A DNA stretch of 64,000 nucleotides from Chlamydia trachomatis A/HAR-13. Its GTDB lineage: Bacteria > Chlamydiota > Chlamydiia > Chlamydiales > Chlamydiaceae. The notes below the pieces were generated by a model, which saw only the letters and a program-made list of their open reading frames with translations, searched no databases and was not told where the DNA came from. This document shows positions 54,144-62,177 of the stretch, one piece after another. Numbering within the stretch: position 1 is the stretch's first letter; every line of letters begins with the position of its first letter. Both the position numbers and the translations under genes were made by a program. The stretch covers positions 496,001 through 560,000 of the forward strand of contig NC_007429.1 in NCBI RefSeq assembly GCF_000012125.1, written 5' to 3'.

Positions 54144-55011
54144 TATAGTGTGCCTCTCTAGGCAAAAGTTGAATAAAGGATTGTAAATCGCTATCAGAAA
54201 ACTCATGCAACACCCAGTCCGCGTCATGTACTAACAAGAGAAGAGCTGCTAAAGGTTCCTGTCTATCCACATAAGCTTTCAGAAAACAGCGCCTCTGATG
54301 ATCAGAAATCGCCGTTTGACGATTTTCTAAACAACACAGGGAAAAGAATAAGTCCTCCCCTCCTTGGATAATCATTCTTGCCAGAGAAGTGACCGAAGCA
54401 GCTTCGATTTCCGCACCAAAAAGGAGAGAACGCACATAGAGAAACTCAGGAAGATGACAAAACCGATACAGAACATCTTCATCCACCATCCCTGCTTCAC
54501 AATCACGCACCATAATACGAAAAAAACCTCGTGAAGAGAATGGGAACCTCTCTGTAAGCAAATACTGACAAATCCGTGTAAACTCCTGATCATTAATATC
54601 CGGAAGTAACCAAGTACGTTCAGGACTTTTGAGTCTAATAAAAGTTAAAGGATGCGTCAGCATAGGAGCGATATCTACAAAATATTTTTGGATGCTCACC
54701 CCTAGAGCCCAAGATTTTAATGGATGGCCGAAAACCATTCTCTCTTCCTGCAACAAGGTTAATAAATCGGCAAACGAAGCATTTTCTAGTCTTTCCAAAA
54801 TGTCTTCAGGAATCTTCCCTATTCGTGAACTTTTAGCGATGAGATTCCCTGGAAAAACCCGTAATTTATAAATATCTTTTCTAAATACGGTCGAATAAAT
54901 CAAAAGCAGTAATAGGATATTCACAATAGAACTAAGAACGAGAGCTTGCTTCAGCCATTTAATCGTTTTTTTACTTTGCATAGCTCCTGATCCTCTTCCT
55001 TCTATCCCCAT
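54082..55011 (-). CDS. Membrane-anchored protein of unknown function
   Basis: 309 residues from the ATG at 55011, which has TAGGAG five bases upstream. In-frame ATGs at 55092 and 54981 are alternatives. A basic start and a single transmembrane helix (about residues 24-44) are followed by a soluble, mostly helical domain of about 260 residues facing the periplasm (or cytosol). No known motif. The gene is divergent from pheT and converges on yidD with a 62-base overlap. Probably chlamydia-specific. Confidence 0.6.
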   Translation of the reverse strand: MGIEGRGSGAMQSKKTIKWLKQALVLSSIVNILLLLLIYSTVFRKDIYKLRVFPGNLIAKSSRIGKIPEDILERLENASFADLLTLLQEERMVFGHPLKSWALGVSIQKYFVDIAPMLTHPLTFIRLKSPERTWLLPDINDQEFTRICQYLLTERFPFSSRGFFRIMVRDCEAGMVDEDVLYRFCHLPEFLYVRSLLFGAEIEAASVTSLARMIIQGGEDLFFSLCCLENRQTAISDHQRRCFLKAYVDRQEPLAALLLLVHDADWVLHEFSDSDLQSFIQLLPREAHYTKKFLGCVAQSCRLGILLEG

Positions 55012-55098
55012 AAAAACTCCTACATCCCTCTCCCTCAAAATACTTGCTACTATACACGCCACTTCGTAAAATCTACCAAAAAAAAGCTGCATTTACTC

Positions 55099-57471
55099 AT
55101 GCTCGTTCCTTTATCCCTATTACAAAAATTCTTCTCTTCTCCTCTCTCTATTGAGGAAATTTTACAAGCCTGTGATCGTATTGGAATCGAAGCGGAATGC
55201 TCAAATGTTTTTCCGGATTCCCTTAATACTGTTGTAACAGGGAAAATTTTAAGTGCCTCTCCTCATCCTGATGCAGAAAGACTTACTGTTGCCATCGTTT
55301 TTGACGGGAAGGGTGAGCGCCAAATCATCTGTGGAGCTCCCAACTGCCGAGCAGGCATCATTGTTCCTATAGCCTTACCAGGAGCTAAGTTACGTAATGC
55401 TTCGGGAGAAATCACTACAATCAAAAAAGCTAAAGTTCGTGGGCTCGAATCACAAGGAATGTGTTGTGGAGCAGACGAATTAGGGTTCCCTCATTTACAA
55501 AAAGCAGAGCGTGGTATTTTTGAGTTCCCTGCAGATACTCCTCTTGGAGAAAGTGCCTGCATGCTACTTGCTGGAGCTCCCCTAGAATGCTCGTTAACCC
55601 CTAATTTAGGCCATTGCGCATCCTTACTAGGCCTAGCAAGAGAAATTTCCTTTCTATCCCCTGTATCTCTTAATATCCCAGAAGAATTTTCTTTTGCCTC
55701 GCTTCCTCAAGAAACTTCTATTTGTGATATGCACGATGCTGGAGCTTGCCCCATATTCTATTCCGTCAAAATCTCGGGTCTATCTTGTCGACGATCCCCA
55801 GAATATCTGCAAGCAGCCTTAACAGCTCTTGGACAAAAACCTCTTAACGCCATCGTTGATATTACGAATTATGTGATGCTGTCATTAGGTCAGCCCCTAC
55901 ATGCTTACGATAGCCAAGCGGTGGAGCAAAAGTCTCTCCATGCAGCCACTCTACAGTCAGCTCAACCACTTACTCTTCTAAATCAAGAAACCTATACCCT
56001 CCCCGCAGGATCTTTAGTCGTTGCTGATCAGCATAATATCTTAGGATTAGCTGGGGTCATGGGAAGTGCTGCATCTTCTTGCTCAGAAAATACAACAGAA
56101 ATCATTCTGGAAGCCGCTTACTTCCAGCCTCAGGCTGTAAGAAAATATCAACGCACGATACAGCTGCACACAGAAGCTGCCTATAGATTTACCCGAGGAG
56201 TGGATCCTCAAGGCGTATTACCAGTGTTACATGCTGCTATCCATATGATTCAATCTCTATTTCCGGATGCTCAAATCTCTCCTATTCAAAAAATTGGAGA
56301 TGATAGCTTTTCTCCTTTGTCTTTAAGCGTTCGCCCTAAAACGATTAAAAGACTTCTGGATATTGAGTTCTCGACCGCAGAAATAGTTGCCAAACTCTCT
56401 TCTTTAGGATTTCAAACAGCAGTAGAAGAGCAGGCCGTTCGAGTCGAGGTCCCCTCTTACCGTCATGACATTCAGGAAGAGACCGACCTTGTTGAAGAGA
56501 TCTGTCGCACCACACCATTCGTTCAAAAAACACAAAAAATACTCCCAACCTATACTCCGATCTATTCTTTGAAACGTGAACTCACAGCTTTCTTAGCAAA
56601 TGGTGGGCTACAACAATTCTTTACCTACTCCTTGCTGGATACAGAAGTATCTTCCTTATCTTTGCAAGAAAGCTCTTTGATTCCTGTACAGAATTCTTCC
56701 TGGAAATTACGCGACTCCCTTCTTCCTGGGATGCTAAAAAGTGCGGCTACTAACCTCCATAGGCAAGCCCCCTATGTTTATGCTTTTGAAATTGGAAATG
56801 TGTACTCGAAGGAGCAGAACCGTTACCAAGAGGAAGAGCGTGTTGCTATTTTACTCTCTCGCCAAGTAATGGATGATTCCTGGCAAGGGAAAACACCTCT
56901 CTCTTTTTATACAATCAAAGGATGGGTGGAAAAACTATTATGCCAGTCAGGAGCTTCTATAGAAGACTTTTCTCTTCAACCCAGCCAGCATCCGAACTTT
57001 CACCCTTATCAGCAAGCTGCCTTGTATCAGAAAAAACATCTATTAGGCATCTTTGGGACGTTGCACCCACAACTATGTAGAAAAGCTCAGATCAAACACG
57101 ATGTAGTCTTTGCTGAGCTTTCTTTAAATGTGCTTTTGTCTTTAAAAAAGAAATCCGGACCTCATTACGTACCCTATCCAATCTATCCGGCCTCTTCCAG
57201 AGACATTACAATTACAATAGATAGAGATCTTCCAGCAGATCTCGTACGCAGAGAACTTTTAAGTTTCGAATCTAAATGGCTTGAAAGTGTTCATATTGTC
57301 AGTGTATATCAAGGGAGAGACTCTGCATCTCAAAGTAAAAACGTTTCTCTTCGGATGGTCTTCCGTGATCACGAACGAACCTTATCCGGGCAGGAAATAG
57401 AAGAAGAATACGAACGTTTAACTGCATTACTTGATAAGAAATTAGCCAACATAGGACAAGGCAACTCATGA
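55099..57471 (+). CDS. pheT: Phenylalanyl-tRNA synthetase beta subunit
   Basis: 790 residues. The EMAP-like tRNA-binding domain (about 40-150) has P-H-P-D-A-E-R-L and I-C-G-A-P-N-C-R. B3/B4 (editing) follows around 215-385, B5 around 400-470, then the catalytic-like core and the FDX-ACB domain (about 695-790). With the alpha subunit (pheS, not in this window) it forms the alpha2-beta2 enzyme that charges tRNA-Phe. The next gene overlaps its stop by four bases. Confidence 0.96.
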   Translation: MLVPLSLLQKFFSSPLSIEEILQACDRIGIEAECSNVFPDSLNTVVTGKILSASPHPDAERLTVAIVFDGKGERQIICGAPNCRAGIIVPIALPGAKLRNASGEITTIKKAKVRGLESQGMCCGADELGFPHLQKAERGIFEFPADTPLGESACMLLAGAPLECSLTPNLGHCASLLGLAREISFLSPVSLNIPEEFSFASLPQETSICDMHDAGACPIFYSVKISGLSCRRSPEYLQAALTALGQKPLNAIVDITNYVMLSLGQPLHAYDSQAVEQKSLHAATLQSAQPLTLLNQETYTLPAGSLVVADQHNILGLAGVMGSAASSCSENTTEIILEAAYFQPQAVRKYQRTIQLHTEAAYRFTRGVDPQGVLPVLHAAIHMIQSLFPDAQISPIQKIGDDSFSPLSLSVRPKTIKRLLDIEFSTAEIVAKLSSLGFQTAVEEQAVRVEVPSYRHDIQEETDLVEEICRTTPFVQKTQKILPTYTPIYSLKRELTAFLANGGLQQFFTYSLLDTEVSSLSLQESSLIPVQNSSWKLRDSLLPGMLKSAATNLHRQAPYVYAFEIGNVYSKEQNRYQEEERVAILLSRQVMDDSWQGKTPLSFYTIKGWVEKLLCQSGASIEDFSLQPSQHPNFHPYQQAALYQKKHLLGIFGTLHPQLCRKAQIKHDVVFAELSLNVLLSLKKKSGPHYVPYPIYPASSRDITITIDRDLPADLVRRELLSFESKWLESVHIVSVYQGRDSASQSKNVSLRMVFRDHERTLSGQEIEEEYERLTALLDKKLANIGQGNS

Positions 57472-58433
57472 AGCGTTTATTTTTTATCTGCGCCCTCGCC
57501 CTTTCTCCTCTAGCATATGGAGCTGTTCAAAAGGATCCTATGTTAATGAAGGAGACTTTCCGTAATAACTACGGGATCATTGTCTCTAAGCAAGAATGGA
57601 ACAAACGTGGATGCGATGGCTCCATCACTAGAGTATTCAAAGATGGAACTACAACCTTAGAAGTTTATGCGCAAGGTGCTTTACATGGGGAAGTCACACG
57701 AACGTTTCCTCACTCTACTACCCTGGCCGTTATAGAAACTTATGATCAGGGAAGGCTTCTTTCTAAGAAGACCTTCTTCCCAAATGCTTTGCCTGCTAAA
57801 GAAGAAGTTTACCACGAAGATGGGTCTTTCTCCCTAACACGTTGGCCTGACAATAACAACTCTGACACAATCACAGACCCCTGCTTTGTAGAAAAAACTT
57901 ATGGGGGAAGAGTATTGGAAGGTCATTACACCTCTTTTAATGGAAAATACTCTTCAACAATCCTTAACGGCGAGGGAGTTCGCTCTACTTTTTCTTCGGA
58001 TAGTATCTTGTTGACAGAAGAGTCGTTTAATGATGGCGTAATGGTCAAAAAAACGACATTTTACTCGACTCGAGAACCCGAAACCGTCACTCATTATGTC
58101 AATGGGTACCCTCACGGAGTTCGGTTTACCTATCTTCCTGGTGGGATTCCAAATACGATTGAAGAATGGCGATATGGACATCAAGACGGCCTTACAATCT
58201 TATTTAAAAATGGTTGTAAGATTGCTGAAGTCCCATTTGTACGCGGAGCAAAAAATGGAATCGAACTCCGATACAATGAACAAGAGAATATCGCTGAAGA
58301 GATTTCTTGGCAGCACAACATCTTGCATGGAGTCCGTAAAATCCATGCGGCGGGGGTATGCAAATCCGAATGGTATTACAAAGGCAAACCTGTCTCGCAA
58401 ATCAAGTTTGAACGACTCAGCGCTGCCAGATAA
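57468..58433 (+). CDS. Exported YwqK/MORN-repeat-like protein
   Basis: 321 residues with a signal peptide (about 1-18, A-Y-G-A). The mature protein is made of short repeats of the form G-x-x-H-G-x-x-x-x-x-x with Y/F/W and K/E, e.g. G-A-L-H-G-E-V, G-H-Q-D-G-L-T, G-A-K-N-G-I-E and H-N-I-L-H-G-V. This is the MORN-variant pattern of YwqK-family proteins, sometimes annotated as antitoxins. A beta-sheet repeat surface is likely, for binding membranes or proteins. It starts in the pheT stop (ATGA). Function unknown. Confidence 0.75.
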   Translation: MKRLFFICALALSPLAYGAVQKDPMLMKETFRNNYGIIVSKQEWNKRGCDGSITRVFKDGTTTLEVYAQGALHGEVTRTFPHSTTLAVIETYDQGRLLSKKTFFPNALPAKEEVYHEDGSFSLTRWPDNNNSDTITDPCFVEKTYGGRVLEGHYTSFNGKYSSTILNGEGVRSTFSSDSILLTEESFNDGVMVKKTTFYSTREPETVTHYVNGYPHGVRFTYLPGGIPNTIEEWRYGHQDGLTILFKNGCKIAEVPFVRGAKNGIELRYNEQENIAEEISWQHNILHGVRKIHAAGVCKSEWYYKGKPVSQIKFERLSAAR

Positions 58434-58451
58434 TTCAACCTTGGGAGCGTC

Positions 58452-58964
58452 ATGGCTGAAAAGTTCTTTGTTGTTTCTCCAACGTCCAAGAACTGTTTGG
58501 CCCAGGCTTGCTCTCAAGGGCTTGCTATAAATAGAACTCCCCCTATTCAAATTATTGTGCATTTCCGGGGAGATTCTATTTTTCACTCAAGGCTCTCTCC
58601 CGCTCCCGTTTTTACCTGTTTATTCCTTGGACCAGGAGCACATAAGGCCATGGAAGGACTTGTCCGCTGGTGTGAAGCCTACGCCAATAAAATGCCGCCT
58701 AAACTATCTTTTCTTGATCTATCCTCTTTCAAAGAGAAGCGCCTGGCAATCCCACAAGAAATACGCCAAATCCCCTTCGGCACTCGTCATACCTGTGAAG
58801 AGATTGCAGAACGCACAAAAACCCATACGGAAGAGGTGCTCATCGCCTGCCAAGAAAACCCCTTATCACTACTGATTCCCTGCCATCGAGTACTTTCCAT
58901 TCATGACTACCCGGGCGGGGAAAAGCTTTACAAAGCCCTTACCGCATTTGAAGAACTCTCTTAA
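58452..58964 (+). CDS. ogt: Methylated-DNA--protein-cysteine methyltransferase (Ogt/Ada C-domain)
   Basis: 170 residues. The active-site motif I-P-C-H-R-V carries the acceptor Cys144. The helix-turn-helix before it (F-G-T-R-H-T-C-E-E-I-A) resembles, loosely, the usual P-x-G-x-x-x-S/T-Y motif. It takes methyl groups from O6-methylguanine and is used up in the process. It starts 18 bases after the YwqK-like gene and its stop overlaps the convergent oppC by four bases. Confidence 0.85.
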   Translation: MAEKFFVVSPTSKNCLAQACSQGLAINRTPPIQIIVHFRGDSIFHSRLSPAPVFTCLFLGPGAHKAMEGLVRWCEAYANKMPPKLSFLDLSSFKEKRLAIPQEIRQIPFGTRHTCEEIAERTKTHTEEVLIACQENPLSLLIPCHRVLSIHDYPGGEKLYKALTAFEELS

Positions 58965-60697
58965 TCCTGCATCTTAGGATCTAACGCATCCCGAATCCCA
59001 TCTCCAATCACAGCAATAGCCATTAACAACAATGTCAACATAATAGCGGGAGGCCATAGAATGGCGCTCTCTGATGGAAATGCTGTGACTCCTTCTCGCA
59101 AAAGATTTCCCCAAGATGCCGAACTCTCCTCTCCTAACCCTAAAAAAGTGAGCCCTGCTTCACAGCTAATCATAGCCATCATCGAGAACGGCAATAAAGA
59201 AATAACCGGAACAATCACGTTAGGAAGGATCTGATGCACCATAATATGGTAATGGCTGTAGCACAAGTTGGTAGCAGCTAGAACATACCCTAAATTCCTT
59301 TGCTTTAAGGTTTCTATACGCACATAGCGACTAATACTGACCCATCCAAAACATCCCAGCAATACCGAATCTAATATGAGAGATTTTTTTTGTGTAATAG
59401 CTACCACGAGCATAAGAATAAACAACATGGGCATAGTCTCCCAAATTTCTGTCACTCGTGATAATAACATGTCTACCTTGCCACCAAAGTAGCCAGATAA
59501 CAATCCCACAATGATGCCTATAAATAAAGCTATAGAAACACCCAATCCACCAACAACGATCGCAATACGAATCCCAAAGATCAGAGAAGCGAGTAAATCC
59601 TTTCTATTAATGCGTGTAAGCTGCCACCAATGCACATACTTGTTCATCTCTCGAGATCCGCCGGCATCATCTTCCCAGTGAAAGCTGCTTAATAATGGAT
59701 TCAAAACCATTTGTACCTGTTCAGACTCGGTTTCTATCCAATTACGCTTATCCATGATAAACGCAATCGAATTATTTAAAGCTTCACGCTCTTCTAAAAG
59801 ACTACGTACAAAGGCCAACTGCTCTCTAAAAGGAGCCTCTTTTTCCTCAAGAGCCTCAAACGCTGCACGCAACTGTTCTTGGGGATGTTGCTCGTATATC
59901 GCCATATTCAGAGCATGTTCTGAACGTGCTCTAGCCATCAAATAAGGACGGTAATCTTCCAGCAAAGTTCCCCATCCTTCAAAACCTTCCGGATAGGAAG
60001 GTTTTAACTTGTTGATCTTATTTTTGAAAAAACGCAGGCTTGCTGTTTCGTTCTTCATTTCTAGAAAATGCAGAGTCGGCATCGGAGATTGCTTACACAA
60101 CTCGTATGCCTCCCTTTGTTTTTCAAGATGATCGTGCTGCATCTTGCGATATTTGGCTTTTACAAGCATTCCCAGCTGCTCATATTTACTCATATAAGCA
60201 CGCTCACTTTCCCAAGTGCGTGTTCTTTTAGCAATTGTTGGAAGAAACTCTGTCTTTGGAGTTGTTTTCAATTCCTGTTGCAGATGCTTAGCCCGTTTCT
60301 GCTTTAACAGCTCATCCCGACAAGGATCTTGAACTCTCCCACTCAAAGCAAAAGAGAATACCGCAATATGTATTCCAGTCACTACACCTAGAAACAGCTT
60401 TTTCCACACACCACTGAGATAACGAAAGCCTAAAATAAAAAACGGCAGTGTGAGCATTAAGACATTAAAAAATAAATCGATAGACTTAGTGTAAAAACCT
60501 GGGAAAAGCAAATAACGGAACAAGGGGAAATACCACTCCCCGTGCCAACGAACAAGAATCGGTTTACTAGAAGCAAATAAAGGAGCGTAAATACCAATAA
60601 GCATAAGTCCAATAAAGAACTTTAAAGCTATAGAGGGAAGTGCCCGTCTATTATAAGCACGAAAAAATCGTTGATAAGATGTTTGGGGTTCCTTCAT
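58961..60697 (-). CDS. oppC: Peptide ABC transporter permease OppC with a large insertion
   Basis: 578 residues, about twice the usual 300. The first 120 hold three or so membrane helices, then comes a hydrophilic, coiled-coil-like insertion (about 120-365) before the typical permease domain. The domain carries the E-A-G-L-T-F-L-G-L-G loop and C-terminal D-A-L-D-P-K. It forms the inner-membrane channel with OppB. The ATPases OppD/OppF are not in this window. Last of oppA-oppB-oppC; one base separates it from oppB. Confidence 0.9.
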   Translation of the reverse strand: MKEPQTSYQRFFRAYNRRALPSIALKFFIGLMLIGIYAPLFASSKPILVRWHGEWYFPLFRYLLFPGFYTKSIDLFFNVLMLTLPFFILGFRYLSGVWKKLFLGVVTGIHIAVFSFALSGRVQDPCRDELLKQKRAKHLQQELKTTPKTEFLPTIAKRTRTWESERAYMSKYEQLGMLVKAKYRKMQHDHLEKQREAYELCKQSPMPTLHFLEMKNETASLRFFKNKINKLKPSYPEGFEGWGTLLEDYRPYLMARARSEHALNMAIYEQHPQEQLRAAFEALEEKEAPFREQLAFVRSLLEEREALNNSIAFIMDKRNWIETESEQVQMVLNPLLSSFHWEDDAGGSREMNKYVHWWQLTRINRKDLLASLIFGIRIAIVVGGLGVSIALFIGIIVGLLSGYFGGKVDMLLSRVTEIWETMPMLFILMLVVAITQKKSLILDSVLLGCFGWVSISRYVRIETLKQRNLGYVLAATNLCYSHYHIMVHQILPNVIVPVISLLPFSMMAMISCEAGLTFLGLGEESSASWGNLLREGVTAFPSESAILWPPAIMLTLLLMAIAVIGDGIRDALDPKMQD

Positions 60698-60698
60698 C

Positions 60699-62177
60699 TC
60701 ACACCTTCCTTTCTTCTAGCTGTACACGTGGATCAAGAAGAACGTAACAAATATCCCCGATTAAGTAACCGATCAGAGAAATCACCGATCCCATAATTAC
60801 GGAAAACATCACCACATTGTGATCACGATTTAGAATCGCCTGATAGAAAAATTTCCCGAAACCATCGATATCAAATAGTGTTTCCACTACTAAAGCTCCT
60901 CCAAGTAGTGCGCTTAAAGACGAGGCTAAAGAAGTGATTAACGTAGCTGCAGAGTTTTTCCCCACATGCCGAACCAAAATGTCATACTGAGAAATACCAC
61001 GAGCTCGAAGAGCTGAAATATGGTCTTCTCCTAAGACTTCTAAAAATACAGCACGACTTAAACGTGACTGTGCAGCAAAAGCTCCGTAACTGACAGCACA
61101 AAAAGGCAAGAAACTGTGTAACACAATATCCGTCAGCTTTTCAAAAGAAGTCATTTCTTTGAATATTTCTGGAGATGAACACAGTCCACTGTAAGGCATA
61201 GAAATGGACGTAAATGGAACTGTTTTATTTAGAACGAAATTATCAATAATCCAAGGGACAGCAACAAAGACAGGAATAGAAAATAAAATCAAAAATAGAA
61301 AATTGAGAAGATGATCTATCCAATGGTTTTTATTCACAGCCATGATCATACCGAACACTTGGCATAATATAAAAACCACAATCATAGGAAGCAGGGATAG
61401 AATAAGTGACGAACCTAAACGTTTGATCACTTCAGAAACGACCGTCTTATGACAGTCGTTGCGTAACGTTCCAAAATCCAATCTAACGATACGAGAAAGG
61501 TACTTAGCAAACCGCGTCTCTAAGAAAAAGATCCTCCAGAGATCTCTTCGCATTAATTGCCCTCTTCCGCCCTCTTGCTCAACCCATTCTTGTAACGCGG
61601 CAACTTTAACTTCGATATTATCTTCATTCAATAAACGCACGAGTTCTGCATTGCTTTTAGACACTTTTTGATTATATTCGCGCTGTTCCTCCAGCAAACG
61701 TGCTCCAACAATCCCCTGACGAATACCTCCTCGAATGAATAAATCTGCTGCAACATGTCGATAAATATCCTCTTTCGAAGAATCTTCAGCCTCTGCAAGC
61801 AGCGCCGGCATAATGAACTTGGCACAATCTCCCCAATACACCTTAATATTGGTTATGCTTCCTGTCTTACTCTTCTTGTGAATCGTCCCATCAATAATCT
61901 CTTGAATCCCAGCACGGAGTTCCGATCGAGAAATCTGTGGTCGAGTATTAAAAAAAATAGGGAGAGTTAATCCGTAATGCTCTCTAAATTGTAAATAACG
62001 GTCCGGCCCTTTATACGTACGAACCTTATCCGATCTCCCAGCCTCACCTTGGGCATCCACACTATGTTCCTCAAGCAGGTCTCCTGGAGCAGCATTGAGA
62101 ATCACAAAATTCACAGAGATGATAGCAAAGAGCGTTAAGGGAATCAAAAGCAGACGTTTTAAGATATAGCGGAGCAT
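60699..62177 (-). CDS. oppB: Peptide ABC transporter permease OppB with a large insertion
   Basis: 492 residues against about 306 in E. coli OppB. One N-terminal helix is followed by the F-R-E-H-Y-G-L-T-L-P-I-F segment typical of this family, then about 150 extra hydrophilic residues (about 80-230), then the remaining five helices. The permease loop A-x-x-L-G-E-D-H-I-x-A-L-R-A-R-G is clear. It is the inner-membrane partner of OppC. Its start overlaps oppA by 19 bases. Confidence 0.92.
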   Translation of the reverse strand: MLRYILKRLLLIPLTLFAIISVNFVILNAAPGDLLEEHSVDAQGEAGRSDKVRTYKGPDRYLQFREHYGLTLPIFFNTRPQISRSELRAGIQEIIDGTIHKKSKTGSITNIKVYWGDCAKFIMPALLAEAEDSSKEDIYRHVAADLFIRGGIRQGIVGARLLEEQREYNQKVSKSNAELVRLLNEDNIEVKVAALQEWVEQEGGRGQLMRRDLWRIFFLETRFAKYLSRIVRLDFGTLRNDCHKTVVSEVIKRLGSSLILSLLPMIVVFILCQVFGMIMAVNKNHWIDHLLNFLFLILFSIPVFVAVPWIIDNFVLNKTVPFTSISMPYSGLCSSPEIFKEMTSFEKLTDIVLHSFLPFCAVSYGAFAAQSRLSRAVFLEVLGEDHISALRARGISQYDILVRHVGKNSAATLITSLASSLSALLGGALVVETLFDIDGFGKFFYQAILNRDHNVVMFSVIMGSVISLIGYLIGDICYVLLDPRVQLEERKV

